This document shows, piece after piece, positions 12,063 to 23,639 of a DNA stretch of 64,000 nt. The notes below the pieces were generated by a model, which saw only the letters and a list, made by a program, of their open reading frames with translations, was not told the DNA's origin and made no database searches. The stretch's first letter is position 1. Each line of letters begins with the position of its first letter. The stretch covers positions 9,346,526 through 9,410,525 of the forward strand of contig NC_132881.1 in assembly GCF_030463535.1 (NCBI RefSeq). Direction: 5' to 3'. Both the position numbers and the translations under genes were made by a program. This DNA comes from Salminus brasiliensis (Eukaryota; Chordata; Actinopteri; Characiformes; Bryconidae).

Positions 12063-12823
12063 ATTCTGAGATTTGGGGTTTACTGTGTAAAGTGGTCTGT
12101 TTTCATCTATTTCCAGAGATAAAAAGTAACATTCCCACTTCTTTTATTACAGTAGTTTTAATAAAGTATGAGGATATCACATATTTGGGCCTAGGTCATC
12201 TTCATTCATCTTTAATAAAAGGCTATTAATCATCAGCTGCCAACGATGCCTCCCAAAACCTGTTAAAAATCTCTACTTTTCCAAACTGAGGATTACATCT
12301 TCATCTAAAATGGTTTAAACTGGTTTGCTGGTGTATGCTGTTTTTTTCTAGAAGGGCAGTTTCTCAAAGGTTTATAGTCTTTGTGATGCTCTTATACTGT
12401 AACACCTGCTGGTGCAAGGTGCGTTCCACTGATGTCTGTGTGCATTTTTCACCACTTAAATAGTAAATAAGCCTGTTAAAGAATTGATTGTCCATAAAAT
12501 ACTCTTATGAATTATTCACACAGGATTATGAATTCTTTCTAGAAAACAAGCAGTACATTCTTATACACCAAATACAATAATAATTAATAAATACAATAAA
12601 TGAAAGTCTAAATGAACTAAAATGACAATCACTTGTTAGTGTTACCTTTATGGTAATAGAAGGGAAGTGGTATTTTGAGGAACCAATATTCTGTAGACAA
12701 CAGTAAACAATTATTTAAATATACTTTTGGTATTATATTATAAATGGATTATTCTAATATATATTTTCATTATGTAATATAACATAATTATAATATTATT
12801 TTTAAAGCACAGTCTATACTTAC
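12063..12823. other. AT-rich sequence, partly duplicated elsewhere
   Basis: No gene is seen. The part from about 12580 resembles 24900-24970 (AATGAACTAAAAT followed by a GACAATCACTTGTTAGTG-like stretch), so it belongs to the duplicated unit that also contains the 5'-exon-like sequence next to it. Confidence 0.5.
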
Positions 12824-12917
12824 CTGACATCGAGAGTCTCTACACCCAACTGAATGACAGGTGGAAGAAGCGCCATGTAGCGATTATTATTATGTCAGTA
12901 ACAGCTTCCTTGTATAA
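12824..12917 (-). other. 5'-exon-like sequence with a strong donor, copy a
   Basis: On the minus strand a conserved block ending CTCTCGATGTCAG is followed by GTAAGTATAG, a near-perfect donor. It contains CATTCAGTTGGGTGTAGAG and matches 25723-25816 closely, where the donor is CAG|GTGAGT. Conservation of the exon-like block and of donor function in two copies suggests a 5' exon of the minus-strand multicopy family. No exon of that family lies downstream of it on the same strand, so this copy looks orphaned. No coding frame is claimed. Confidence 0.45.
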
Positions 12918-14624
12918 AGACTCAGCGCTTCTAGGTGTAAGTAGGTCAGACAGGCCGGTGCCGTGACACATCTACCCCCCGACTGTCCCATTGGTTAAAA
13001 TATTGCACATCTTCACACAGCTGTCATACTTATATGCCAGATTAAAATTTATGGAAAGATATTTATTGATCATTACTGAGACGTTTTTATCTGAATAAAG
13101 TTTTGCTTTTATCTTTATATATATATACATACATACATACATATGTATATATTATATATAAATTTATCTTTATTAATCAAATGTTAAACACTAGCATGTT
13201 AAACTGATGTAATACTGTTGTTGCTACTCTAGCATTTAAAACTGATAATAACAGGTAAAGCTAGTGTGACCCATACTAAGGGTATTACAGTAGGAGAAGA
13301 GCAAGTACACCTTTCTAATTGTTTGCTCCAGTTATCGTTTGGTTCATTGCCAGGGACATGTGCAGGTAGCAGGAGGAGAGCTCTCGTTAAAGTTTAGCAC
13401 AGCTTGGAATTCTTCATTTGGACGGTTTGGAGGATGTGGAGGAGTGAACTGCTGTACAGGTCAGGGAGTCCGGTATGCAGCATTGAAGGCCAGATGCAGG
13501 TATTTGCTGTGTGTTGGTTTTAGTAGTTGATGCTGTAACGGAGTCACAGTATCTGCTGCTGTTCAGCTTGTGTGAAAGCAGGTGTCTGTTGGTTCTAGTG
13601 TGCAGCAGCTTGGACTGCAGTTTTAGTGAGGCTTTGAGGGCTTCATTTAAAATGGATGGTGTCTGTGGCATTGAACCCGGTCTGCAACAGTGAGGCCTAG
13701 ATACAGGTCCCTACTGTTTGTGTCCAAGTTAGCACGTAGCAAATGTAGAGTCTGCTCGCTAATGCACTTGTCTTTAAAGCAAACTCTTACTGACTGCAGC
13801 GTGTAGCAGTGCCTGGGGTTTGGGACTGAGTCTGGGTTAGTGAGCAGAGAGCAGAGCTCTAAGGCAGATGCACTAAACCTTTGGTTACAGGTGTGTAAAT
13901 GTATGTAATTGACTGGGGGTTTTGGTGGAAGCTGCAGAGCATTAATGTAGTGTGTTTCCCCTTACAGGAGTCGGATCCCTGCTAGTTTAAATGAATCACT
14001 GCTCTTTCCTTCCCCTTTACATGCTTTTATAAATAAGAGTCTTAATCTCATTGTTTTATTGAGTGCCAATATTTTAGACCAGTGTTATCTTTAGATTAGT
14101 TGTTTCAATGTACAACAATTAGTAAATGAAAAGTAGTAACTCCTTTTTTTCTTTACTGTAACATCATACATCAAAGTGAGTAACAAGCTTTGGGTCGTTG
14201 TGGAATGTATAATTCACATGTATTTATAATTTGGTGGTTTTGTAGTGAAGTTTGTAGTGTTCACTTATTTATTGAATTAATTAATTTATTTTATTTTATT
14301 TGCGCTCTTTAAGTTCTTGTATCTCATTGTGTTTGTTTCATGGTTGTGCTCCTGACTTCCTATATGTCCAGTTAAATGGATAATTGGTACTTGAGGTTGT
14401 AATACGACACTGTCTTATTTTTACTCATTTTTATGTGCAATAATTTTACACTAGTTATCGTGCACTTGCTATCCGCTATCGAGCTAACCTTGTGCAAGAT
14501 CATCAGATAATTGGGATCCAAATAAAATAATAAAGCAATAAAAAACAACTACCACTAGATAAAACACACTGTGTGGGGGGGACTCGGCTGGCTAAGCTGT
14601 AGCATGCTAGCTAATACAATCCAA
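12918..14624. other. No gene recognised
   Basis: AT-rich intergenic sequence. Short open frames at 13340-13690 occur on both strands without recognisable domains, and I regard them as chance. A TA/CATA microsatellite lies at 13118-13160. Confidence 0.5.
13118..13160. repeat. Microsatellite (TA)n(CATA)n
   Basis: TATATATATATA followed by repeated CATA and an imperfect TATATAT continuation. Confidence 0.9.
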
Positions 14625-15362
14625 GAGAACTTGTAGTGACGAGAAATATCAGAGACCCCCCTACTGAGGACATTATATGACCTATACTATTAGACATTAT
14701 TCTAAATGGATGAACCACTTGATTATGCCTTCCGTTTTGTTCGGACCCTAGAGGGCGCTCAACCACAAGTCCAAAATGAATGGGTCCATACAGAGCTTTT
14801 GTACAAAAGTAATAATGATTTTGATATAGATAACTGCTCACATTCTCCACACAATACATCATAAAACAACTCAACACACATTTTAATCAATTATAAGACA
14901 TCATTTAAGATGTCAGTGAGTCTGACCAGCCAATAAGCAGTTCAGTTCACCAGTCAATCAGCACTCAGCAGCCAGAATGGGAGCGGTTTCTGCTCTACAT
15001 CTGTTTCCTGTAGGGCAGGACGTGTGTGCTGTTACATTTTTTTTCTTATTAATTTATGTAAGGATTTCTTCTGCTTTAGTAATTAAAGATTAAAGATGAT
15101 TCCTGCCTGAAAGACCAGAAAAAACATTCAAACATTTTTAACCACTGAAACCACTGAAGTCTTATAATTGTTGGTTAAAAGTGTGTTGAGTTGTTTTCCT
15201 CTGTTCTGTGTTACAGTGAGAGCTGTTATCTGTATAAAAATGATGAATCATTTATAAATTACAATTTTGAACAGCTTCATATAGACCCATTGTTTTGAAC
15301 TCCAAAGCGTCTGAACAAAAGACATCTACAATACGAGAGGGTCTCTGGTAATTCTTGTTCCT
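14625..15362. mobile_element. Imperfect inverted-repeat element (MITE-like)
   Basis: The left part carries AGAGACCCCCCTACTGAGG, CGGACCCTAGAGG and AATGGGTCCATACAGAG. The right part, read in reverse complement, has CCAGAGACCCTCTCGTA, GTTCAGACGC and AATGGGTCTATATGAAG in the same order. This long imperfect inverted repeat without a coding frame suggests a non-autonomous DNA transposon. Its exact ends and superfamily are not resolved. Confidence 0.5.
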
Positions 15363-16270
15363 CCAGCAGCAGCAGCAGAGTCACTGGGTCAAACAAAACG
15401 AGCCTCGTCATTTCTTTTATGATTGATACAGTCAGTTACAGATTCTGGCCGCTAGACGGAGACAAAGCGCCAATTACACGGGTGTTACTCCAGTAAGGGC
15501 AGACATATGTTTGTCGTAGCATCTCTGTTTCTGGTAAACGTGTTATTTATAACTGTATATTCAGTGCCAGCATTTAATAATTTATAATTATAATTTAATA
15601 ATTTAATAATGTTATCTGGTGGTGTCCAGCACTTTTCTGATACAATCAACGAAAAAAATCACCAATTTAATTTAATTTAATTTAATTTAATTACATTTAA
15701 TTAAATTTAATTTAAAAACATATGTTAAAAGCCACCACTGTTAACACTTTTAAATTCATGTAAAATCATTGATTGAATAATTCAATATCAGTATAATTTA
15801 AAAATGTTAAAAATGATAAACGCTGTGAGGGGAAAATACAGCGCTGATGTAATGTGGTTAAGTGACCAGCAGATGGCAAATATCCAGTTTAATATCAGAC
15901 TGAGTTAAACCTGTGTTAAAAGACCAGCAGCTGGAAAGCTCCAGTAGGAATCCTGATTTAATGATCATATAGATGATCAGGACAGACGAAGAGGTTCGTT
16001 AAGCAGGGTGACCAGACGCCCTCTTTTTACCGGACATGTTCTCTTTTTGGGATGGGAAAAATGTGTGCGCATTTATTTCACATCTGTGTCTCTTTCTACA
16101 GTCACTACTCAGTCTGTGTGCGGATTTATACACTGGAGTTTAATATTAGAGAACAACACACAATTTCCTAAAGGTCAAGGTCAGGAGTGAGCAGTATTTT
16201 AAACATACTTCATGAGTTGCATATATTCTAATGCACAGTATAAAAACGTAAATGAGGTATTTGAAAAAGA
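15363..16270. other. No gene recognised; AT-rich with an AATTT microsatellite
   Basis: Intergenic AT-rich sequence. An AATTT pentanucleotide repeat spans about 15661-15715. A short open frame at 16008-16190 has no recognisable motif. Confidence 0.5.
15661..15715. repeat. Pentanucleotide microsatellite (AATTT)n
   Basis: Repeated TTTAA units with a few substitutions towards the right end. Confidence 0.92.
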
Positions 16271-17638
16271 ACACTGATCAAAATTAGAGAACACTCTCAG
16301 ACACCTGCAAATTGTTGGTGTTAATCTGGCACGTGGTGCTAATTTCCTTAATTATCTGACAAACCCTATTTAACTGGCAGCATAACTTTCCTGTTTTCAC
16401 TGACTTTGCGAGATGGAAAGCCGTTCCAAAGTGACTGAAACCCTCCGTCAGCAGGTTGTCAAGATGAAGGCCAAAAGGGTGACCCTATCAGCCATAGCAA
16501 GAGAAGTTGGTCGTATCCCAAGTCTGTGATTTCTAGAATACTGCATCTTCACAACACCACAAACTCATTCAAGTCCCCCAAGAAGGCTGGTCGTCCACGA
16601 AAGACAAATGCAAGAGAGGACAGGATAATGCGGAGAATCTCCATGGGCAGTCGGTTCAACACTGCAGCTGGAATTGCTCACCAGTTCAACGTTTACAAGC
16701 ATTTGGACTGAAATCCCACTCTGCAGTGACCAAACCTCTCATTAGCAGAAAGAATCAAAAGGCTAGATTAACCTTTGCTGAGGAGCATGTTGTGTGGACA
16801 GAGGAAAAGTGTTCCAGAGTTCACTTTAGTGATGAAAGCAAGTTTCATTTATTTGGGTCTGATAGGAAACATTATGTTCGTCGACAAGCTGGGGAAAGAC
16901 TGAACCCAAAGTGTGTAAAGAAGTCAGTAAAAGGTGGAGGAGGAAATGTCATGGGTTGGGGAATGTTTTCAGCAGCAGGAGTTGGGCCTCTCATACAGCT
17001 ACACGGCAGAGTGAATGCAAGTGTGTATCAGAACCTTCTTCAACAACACGTGGTTCCTTCCTTGCATTTGTCACTCAATCAGCCAGCAATTTTCATGCAT
17101 GACAATGCCCCCTGTCACACAGCAAAACGGGTAAAGCAGTTCCTTGAAACTGAAAACATTGAAACAATGAAATGGCCAGCTCAGAATCCTGATCTAAACC
17201 CAATAGAAAACATCTGGAAAATCCTTGGTGATAAAGTTATGGCCAAGAAACCAAACTGTGGAAGAAACTGCATGAAGAGTGGACCAAAATCACACCAGAG
17301 CAATGTGAGAGACTAGTGATGTCCTGTGGCCGCAGATGTGCTGAAGTCATTCAAAGCACATGCCTGTACACTTCCTACTGACTGGTGACTGTTGTAACCT
17401 TCAGAAAAGTTAGTTGTAATCTTTCTCTGTGCTACAGTCATTGCTGTTCTCTAATTTATATTGTGTTTTTTGTGAAATAAAGATTTGTTGTTGAATACTT
17501 TGGTTATTTTGTTAAACACTGTTTTGTTAAACACTCACAAGGATTTGAAATCCTTCAAATGTTGACCAATGAAGATTGCATTATTTCTGCAAAAATCAAG
17601 TGTTTATACATTGTTCTCTAATTTTGATTTCCAGTGTA
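16271..17638 (+). mobile_element. Tc1-like DNA transposon (DD34E), decayed
   Basis: The left end reads CACTGATCAAAATTAGAGAA and the right end is its imperfect inverse, CTCTAATTTTGATTTCCAGT, giving terminal inverted repeats of about 25 bp. Between them is one transposase with frameshifts. The family moves by cut-and-paste into TA dinucleotides. A TA follows the right end and the left TA is mutated. Confidence 0.92.
16413..17381 (+). pseudogene. Tc1-like transposase pseudogene
   Basis: ATG at 16413 opens a frame MESRSKVTETLRQQVVKMKA, the start of the helix-turn-helix domain. A frameshift near 16520 breaks it, and the frame continues as ISRILHLHNTTNSF with a GRPRKT basic AT-hook-like linker. 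A second break lies near 16695-16710. The catalytic part (to 17316) is well preserved: HFSDESKF, GGGGNVMGWGMFS, MHDNAPCH and NPDLNPIENIW. There are 34 residues between the second Asp and the Glu, as expected for DD34E Tc1 enzymes. A last frameshift near 17255 precedes the C-terminus, whose family frame ends at TGA 17379-17381. Only a few lesions separate this copy from an open frame, so it is relatively young or recently active. Confidence 0.92.
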
Positions 17639-18689
17639 CAGCTTTAAACATGCCTGTTGAAGCCCCGCCTTCTCACCGACACGATTAGTCTACATGTACA
17701 GGGGTCTACAGCAACCATTGGTCAAACTGCTTCTCACCACAGTAGATTGGCCACAGCCTAAAACACAAATGTAAATAAACACAAATGAGCTCGTCTGTAT
17801 CTGAGTTTTTTATTTTATTTAGGAATTTGTTTATATATTTTACATTGACATGAATCTGAAAAACTTAAGTAAACGGTGGTAAAAGTAAAACTTTGTTTTT
17901 AATTATTTTACTTGACACTCAAGTTGGACTGAAAGGAGATGATTTGGCCCTGTAAGCAGAGTAAGGCTATTTATTAATTTTGTTAAATGAGTAAATGTAC
18001 GTGCTTTAATGTTCATAAACAAACTTGCTTGAGATATTAAACATTACATATTAATGTCCTTCTCTTACTAAAATGACACTCAGTGGAGTAATAGTCATAC
18101 TGTTCAGTAATGACAAACACTTCAATTAAAATAAAACCTTTATTCATTTTTAAGCTTCTCAGGCTGCAGCAGATTAGGGCTATTTTTACAATCGAATAAT
18201 CTGACAATTATTGTAATAAATAACTGATTTAGCTCGAGGTAGTTTAAGGTATTTGCTAAGTAACAATTAAGTTCATAAAAAATTTATAACTTAGACAGAA
18301 ATTCACTGTGTTAATGAATTACGCTGCTAATATAAAAGTTATATAATATAAAAGATTAATAAAACTCCAATACCTTTTCTCTTTTAAATTTTAAACCCAA
18401 GGATTAGTAATGTAGCAGCAATAAAATATAACAAAAATAGATCAGTTTTCCCTTAATCAGTTTTCATATACATTTTTGGATGAACAACAAAATAAAAGTG
18501 GAAGTGGGAATTAATGTAAGACAGTAATTTTCTCAGTCAAAAAGTATTTTATGTTGCAGATTCATTTGTATTAGTCACTTTTATTTTGTGGGGTCTGGCC
18601 AGAGCCACAAAGTAGTCGAGAGACTTTAGCTCGTTACCGGAGAGCGGGACTTAATCTGTAAGCAGCAACCTGATTGGTTGTTTTTGTTG
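17639..18689. other. AT-rich intergenic sequence, nothing recognised
   Basis: No coding signal, inverted repeat or RNA gene was recognised here. Confidence 0.45.
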
Positions 18690-20140
18690 AAGGGCGGGAC
18701 ATAAAGTAGCTGAAAGCATTGTTTAGAAGGGGTGTCCACAAATATTTGGACTTAGACACTGCTTAATTTACCAGCCTAGGACTGGAGGACTGGAGAGTGA
18801 TCCATATTGAGGCCATGGAACAGCAGGGAGGCTCTCCACCAATGAAGCTCGTCTCTGGGACTGAATCAGGAGCAGTGGGTGTTCTGAAGGCAGTCTGAAT
18901 CAAGAAGCACAACAAGAAGATTCAGAACCTGATTTCTGAACATCTTCAGTTGAGTCATGTATGATTGTTCCTGATCTGTTTCTTCAACTAGTTGTTTTTG
19001 GACCTAAATCTACATCTACAGAGGAGCTTCCATCTACTACCTCTGCTCTGAAGGAGGAGTATATTAAATGAGGGAGGATCATAGATGAAGGGTTTCTAGG
19101 TTGAGCTGGTGTGTGGTTTACCTGCTGAGGAGTACTGATAGATGTGGAGATGCAGACTAGGGCTGCAACTAACGATTATTTTAATAATCAATTAATCTGT
19201 CGAAAAAAAATACATTTCCATGTCTTTATTTAAAAATAGAACATTGAATAACAGAGCAAATAAGTGTGTACAATAATTCAATAATAATAGATTACATTAT
19301 TAAATAAATTAAAAATAAAATAAATGAAATAATAAAGAAAAATAAGTGCATTGCTGATGCAAACACTGCACTGTATTGGAGTGAGGAGTGAGACAGGATG
19401 AATTGCCTTTAGTTTGTATGTTTTTTTTTTTTTTACTTTTATAAAGCACATTTAAACACTGCTTAAGCGAATTACACAGATAATAAAAGTAACACACACA
19501 CACACTTACACACTCTATCATTGTCATTGTCCAGTTAAGCAAAAAACAGCATGTGCCGTGTTACACCGGTTCACATAGTGTGAGTGCACCGTTACGTTTC
19601 CTCACTTCAAAACAGAACTAACTGGGGTTATTGCAGTGACTGTGCTCCCACATTGGTGAGGATTTAAGCTGAACTTCTGTTCTGCGTCATTCATGTTTAA
19701 TTTTTTGGAATATTTTTACTTCTTGATGTTAAATTTATTTTAAAGATTACGCCTCCGCTCTGACTCGCTTCGCTCATCTCCCTCTTATTTATAAATTTTT
19801 TCCAGAGTAGACAAAGCGCCACAGGTAACGTAAGCGGAGATGAGCTGATATGACAAGGCGAGTAACACATACATCGTGCGACACAACAAATCCATAATGA
19901 AATTCGTTGCCAACACTTTTAATAATCGATTATTATCAATTTTATAGATTCAGTGTAGCAGCTCTAATGCAGACATTTCCTCCAAGTCAGCCGTTTTGTA
20001 GATACTAGTGTCCTTCTGAAGCCGTACTGGTCTGCAGAGGAATGATTCCTTGAATTCTGAAACAAAAATACGAATGTTTAATTATTATTATTAATTATTT
20101 TGCACAGTTTAAAATATTACTATTTTTTACATATAAATGT
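18690..20140 (-). pseudogene. Degenerate copy 2 of the multicopy gene family
   Basis: Read on the minus strand, an exon-2-like block (20057-19975 plus 19157-19126, split by a hAT element and internally deleted) precedes a last-exon fragment (18894-18760). The last exon follows the conserved acceptor CTTCTTGATTCAG and encodes APDSV-type and ETSFIGGEPP motifs, with a one-base deletion relative to copy 6. Its 3' flank (18700-18760) retains the end of the MITE found next to the other copies. No intact frame remains. Confidence 0.6.
19158..19966. mobile_element. hAT-type MITE with 8-bp target duplication
   Basis: The element begins TAGGGCTGCAACTAACGATT and ends GTAGCAGCTCTA, so the termini are inverted (TAGGGCTGCAAC versus TAGAGCTGCTAC). 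It is flanked on both sides by ATGCAGAC (19150-19157 and 19967-19974), the 8-bp duplication expected of hAT transposons. It has no transposase and is non-autonomous. It sits in the exon-2-like block of pseudogene copy 2. Confidence 0.93.
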
Positions 20141-20499
20141 ACCATTTCTGTACAAGATGTTAAGGTTGTATAGAGGCCAAACCTTAATCCACTGCATTCA
20201 ACCGATACTCACTTCGTAATCAATGCTAAACGAGTCTGCTTTCACTAAAGCTTTCTCTTCTTTTAAGCATATCATGAGTTTTAACTCTTTAAACAGTTTA
20301 AGAACTAGAGCTCAAGCTGTACGCACCTCTCCTCTGCCGTGCCGCAGAAGACTGGTGTTCTGCCGATTTCTACCCATCCAAATGTGACCTGTGCAAGCGC
20401 GGACCCACAACCCACCAACAAATGCTTTCATGTGTTTTTTTTTTTATGATAAATCTGTTTTTCTCACGTGCAAAATACAATCTCAGCAGACATGTAGAA
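20141..20499. other. Duplicated upstream segment of the gene family
   Basis: The region around 20330-20480 (TTTCATGTG followed by a T-run and ATGATAAATCTG) matches 26000-26160. It appears to be the upstream or intergenic part of the duplicated unit. No gene is seen in it. Confidence 0.45.
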
Positions 20500-21030
20500 A
20501 GTACTAGAGACCCAGACTTGAGTAAAAGTACAAGTGCTCTATCAAAAAAGTGACTTGAGTAGAAGTAGAAGTGTCTTTAAGCTCCAGACTTAAGTGGAAG
20601 TACTTAAGTATTGCATGTAGTTACTTAAGTACTGAAAGTAAAAGTACAGTATTGTGTTCTGTAGTTCTTACAGAAAGCAGTCAAAAGTCTGAGTATCAGT
20701 GTTTCTATTATTTCAAATGCTCAGACTTAAGTACTGTCACAGTTCCTCTGGCTGTAGTAGAAGGACAGAACTGTAGAAGACTGAGTTCATGAACATGAAC
20801 CATTCGGCCACATACGAGTATATAATAAACTACAGAGCTCTAGCGTTAGTGTCCTCACTGCAGCTGCAGCACATAAACATCTAACGGAGTAAAAATATTA
20901 AACTCATCCAAAATATGTAGTGAAGTAAAAGTGGAAGTAGGAGATAAAATAATCCTCCAGTAGATACAGATACAGTATTTTAGTACTTAAGTACAGTACT
21001 GAAGTAGTTCTACTTCATTACTATATATCT
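20500..21030. repeat. Dispersed repeat rich in AAGTA/ACTTAAGTA motifs
   Basis: Dense, irregular repetition of AAGTAC, ACTTAAGTA and AAAAGTA motifs at both ends, with AAACTCATCC-type sequence between. This resembles a fish non-autonomous DNA repeat family whose ends are rich in AAGTACTT. I could not define exact termini or a target duplication. Confidence 0.6.
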
Positions 21031-21794
21031 CTGAATCTGAGGATTTACTTGGGTGTTAATATATATAAATATATAAAAATGATTTCTTATTACCATTATT
21101 AGCTTATATTTACACTGACATGGTGATTTACACTCTCCTGCTGGGAGCGTTCTCTCATATAATGATTTTAGTCTATCATCATTTCCTACTTACTGGTGTA
21201 TTTAGGCAGCTTTATCTGTAAATATACACTATGGTAACATTGACAGAAAACGTGATCCATGCACAAACCGTTCCTGGTTAGTGCGAGAAACATGAGTGAT
21301 GACATCAACTAATTTTTTTATTTAACTAAATTTAAAACTAATCTTAGTTGTTGCACCCAGACCTTGCAGAATAGTGTAAAATAGTGTGTATTTATGTGTA
21401 TAGATTCTGGATTTGAATTTGTGTATCATATACTATATAATAAAAGTCACTTGACTTGATTTAGGTAAGCAGCCACTGAATCTGGATCATGATAATATTG
21501 TTAATGGTGATAATTCTGCAGATGATGCAGATCATTTGTCAGCCTGATAATGTCTCTGTCTGTCTGTCTGTCAGTCAGTACACACAGTGGCGGGGAAGGT
21601 GCAGGGACCCTGTCAACAGATCAGTGAAATGTGAGTACACACACACACAGACTAGCTTTCATCGAGCGTACCATCATCACCATCTCAGTGTATGTTCAAC
21701 AGGGTAAAGTTAGTTAAAGGTTTTGGATTGGAATTAGGTTTATGAGTAGTGTTATGCTTTATTTTATAGGTGTTTGAGGTGTAGGATAAGTGAG
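21031..21794. other. Intergenic segment duplicated at 26.3-28.2 kb
   Basis: No gene is seen. The order of landmarks (CTGCTGGGAGC, GTGATCCATG, GTTGTTGCACCC, TAGTGTAAAATAGTGT, then CCTGATAATGTCTCTGTCTG) recurs at 26300-28170 with a LINE inserted in the second copy. The GTTGCACCC motif suggests an old hAT terminus. A short (GTCT)n run lies at 21556-21580. Confidence 0.55.
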
Positions 21795-22312
21795 ACTCAT
21801 GCACTACATGGACAGATGTATTGGGACACCTGCTCATTCATTCTTGATGCTGTTTTATTGGATTGACTGTCTCTAGTGTCTAGGGAAGGCTGGAGACAGC
21901 TTACTAGATTTTGGAGCATTGCTGTGAGGATTTGATTGCATTCAGCAAGAAGAGCATTGGTAAGGTCAGGATGTTAAATAATCACCACCCCAACTTATTC
22001 CAAAAATATTGGATGAAACACCATTAATCACTCCAGAGAATGTGTTTGAGCTGTGGCGCAGTGGAACATTCCACAGTTCCACTGTGCCACAGCTCAATAC
22101 TGGGGGGCTTTATACCCCTCTGCCCCACGACTGGCATTAGGCAGCATGGTGCCAATAGATGAATGCTCCAGAGAGTCCTATTCTGTTGGCACTACTTCTC
22201 TACAAAGACTAAAGTGTGTGCATTTGCATATATGTGCAATGGGTGCAATTTAAAGTAGCTGAATGCATTTATTAGAAGGGGTGTCCACAAACATTTGGGC
22301 ATATAGTGTGGG
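21795..22312. mobile_element. Non-autonomous DNA transposon in the 3' flank of copy 3
   Basis: The ends read CACTACATGGACAGATGTAT and, in reverse complement, ACTATATGCCCAAATGTTTG, which are inverted relative to each other. This is the fish-type element whose ends read like ACACTATATGGACAAAAGTA. No coding frame is present. Related fragments lie at 18700-18760, 23110-23325 and 28750-29040, always on the same side of the pseudogene last exons. The element therefore probably predates the duplications. Confidence 0.7.
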
Positions 22313-22379
22313 TTAAGTGAAAGGGTTTGCAAGTAGTTTTAGACAACCCAAATTTTACAAATATTTTTACAGTAAAATG

Positions 22380-22790
22380 TTACAATATCTGCAGTTTATT
22401 GAACAATTCTTCATGCAGCTCATGATTAAACATGAGAGAAAAAGTACATTTATTTACAAGAGAAGTGATCATTAAAGTGCAGTGGTTGAATGCAGCACCA
22501 CAGTCTTCACCTCTTCTTCTTGTCCTGCTCAGGCATCCACTTGCATGTTCCAGAGGGTGACCTGAAGACCTAAGTGATGCGGACCTAAATTTCCACACTT
22601 AATTAGTGTTGGACAGCGGACCTCCTCTTACAGACACTGCTAGATTTTTTTGGCCCAGCTGCAGACTGTAGGACTGGAGATGTCCTACCACATTCTGGTA
22701 GTCCCTCACACTGAGGTCATGGACCAGCCCGTCCGGGGGGCAGCCCGTCTCTGTGACTGAATCAGGAGCAGTAGGTGGTCGGCAGGCAGT
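22380..22790 (-). pseudogene. Last exon of the multicopy family, copy 3
   Basis: The acceptor CTTCTTGATTCAG lies immediately 5' of 22790 on the minus strand. The frame then reads through PPTAPDSVTETGCPPDG, LVHDLSVRDYQNVVGHL, SYSLQLGQK and VRGGPL to TAA near 22599. This is the most intact version of the first half of the exon. The second half, in another frame, has VFRSPSG and a basic end but contains stops. Comparison with copy 1 (GHLHPYSLQLGREIK) shows common ancestry. An AATAAA hexamer lies downstream on the minus strand at about 22392. The family is unrecognised, and a decayed duplicate is the most likely status. Confidence 0.6.
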
Positions 22791-22859
22791 CTGAATCAAG
22801 AAGCACAACAAGAAGATTCAGAACCTGATTATTGAACATCTTCAGTTGAGTCATGTATG

Positions 22860-23100
22860 ATTTTTCCTGATCTGTTTCTTAAACTGGTTGCTTTTGGAAG
22901 TAAATCTACATCTACCTCTGAAGGAAGAGTCTGTTCATGAGGTCAGTATGGTCCAGCCTGGAGCTCAGCACCTGTATTGGAAAATAGGTACACCAGCACA
23001 ACCTAGAAACCCTTCATCAATTCTCATTGATTTAATAGACTCCTCCTTCAGAGCAGAGGTAGTAAAGCTCCTCTGTAGATGTAGATTTAGGTCCTAAAAC
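22860..23100. repeat. Short inverted duplication
   Basis: TAAATCTACATCTACCTCTG at the left is repeated in inverse near 23060-23095 (CAGAGGAGCTTTACTACCTC when read on the other strand, next to AAATCTACATCTAC). The two halves are parts of the multicopy-family intron/exon region placed head-to-head, so a local inversion has happened within copy 3. Confidence 0.6.
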
Positions 23101-23109
23101 AACCTGTTT

Positions 23110-23325
23110 TTGTTGGATGTCTTCAGTGTCCAGGGAAAAAAGACTCTCTACTAGATTTTGAAGCATTCAGCCACAAGAGCATTAGTGAGGTCAGGATGTT
23201 GGATGATGAACACCCCACAGTTCCACAGTTTGCACATATGTGTCAAAAGTGTGTGCAACATAAAGTAGATGAATGCATTTCTAAGAAGGGGTCTCCACAA
23301 ACATTTGGACATAAAGTGTAAGTTA
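23110..23325. mobile_element. Internally deleted copy of the 21.8-kb MITE
   Basis: It shares TCTACTAGATTTTG, CAAGAGCATTAGTGAGGTCA, AAAGTAGATGAATGCATTT and the terminal CACAAACATTTGGACATA with the 21795-22312 element, and lacks the middle part. Confidence 0.65.
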
Positions 23326-23344
23326 ACTGAAACGCTTGGTTTTA

Positions 23345-23630
23345 GGGGCAGCGGTGTCTCAGCGGTTAGAGCGTCTGGCTATCGATAACAGGGTTGTGGG
23401 TTCAATTCCTGGGCTTGGCAAGCTGCCAATGTTGGGCCCTTGAGCAAGGCCCTTTAACCTCTCTGCTCCCTGGGTCGCTGGAGTTGGCTGCCCACCGCTC
23501 GGGGTGTGTGTGTACTCCCTGCCCCTAGATCACTAGTGTGTGTGTGTTCACTACCACAGATCGGTTAAATGCGGAGGACACATTTCGCTGTGCAGTGACA
23601 AATACATGCACCTTTACCTTTTTCTTTTTT
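23345..23630 (+). mobile_element. tRNA-derived SINE
   Basis: The head (GGGGCAGCGGTGTCTCAGCG) contains an A-box-like GTCTCAGCGGTTAGAGC. About 40 bp later a B box, GGTTCAATTCC, follows. After this tRNA-like part comes the common fish SINE body (GCCCTTGAGCAAGGCCCTTT, then CTCTCTGCTCC) and a T/A-rich 3' end. RNA polymerase III would start at the head. It lies within the duplicated pseudogene unit, between the MITE and the 3' flank of copy 4. Confidence 0.9.
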
Positions 23631-23639
23631 GGTAGGTCT

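Noticed and set aside
13339..13693. Overlapping open frames on both strands at 13.4-13.7 kb
   Set aside because: Short, mutually overlapping, without domains or splice context. Chance is more likely.
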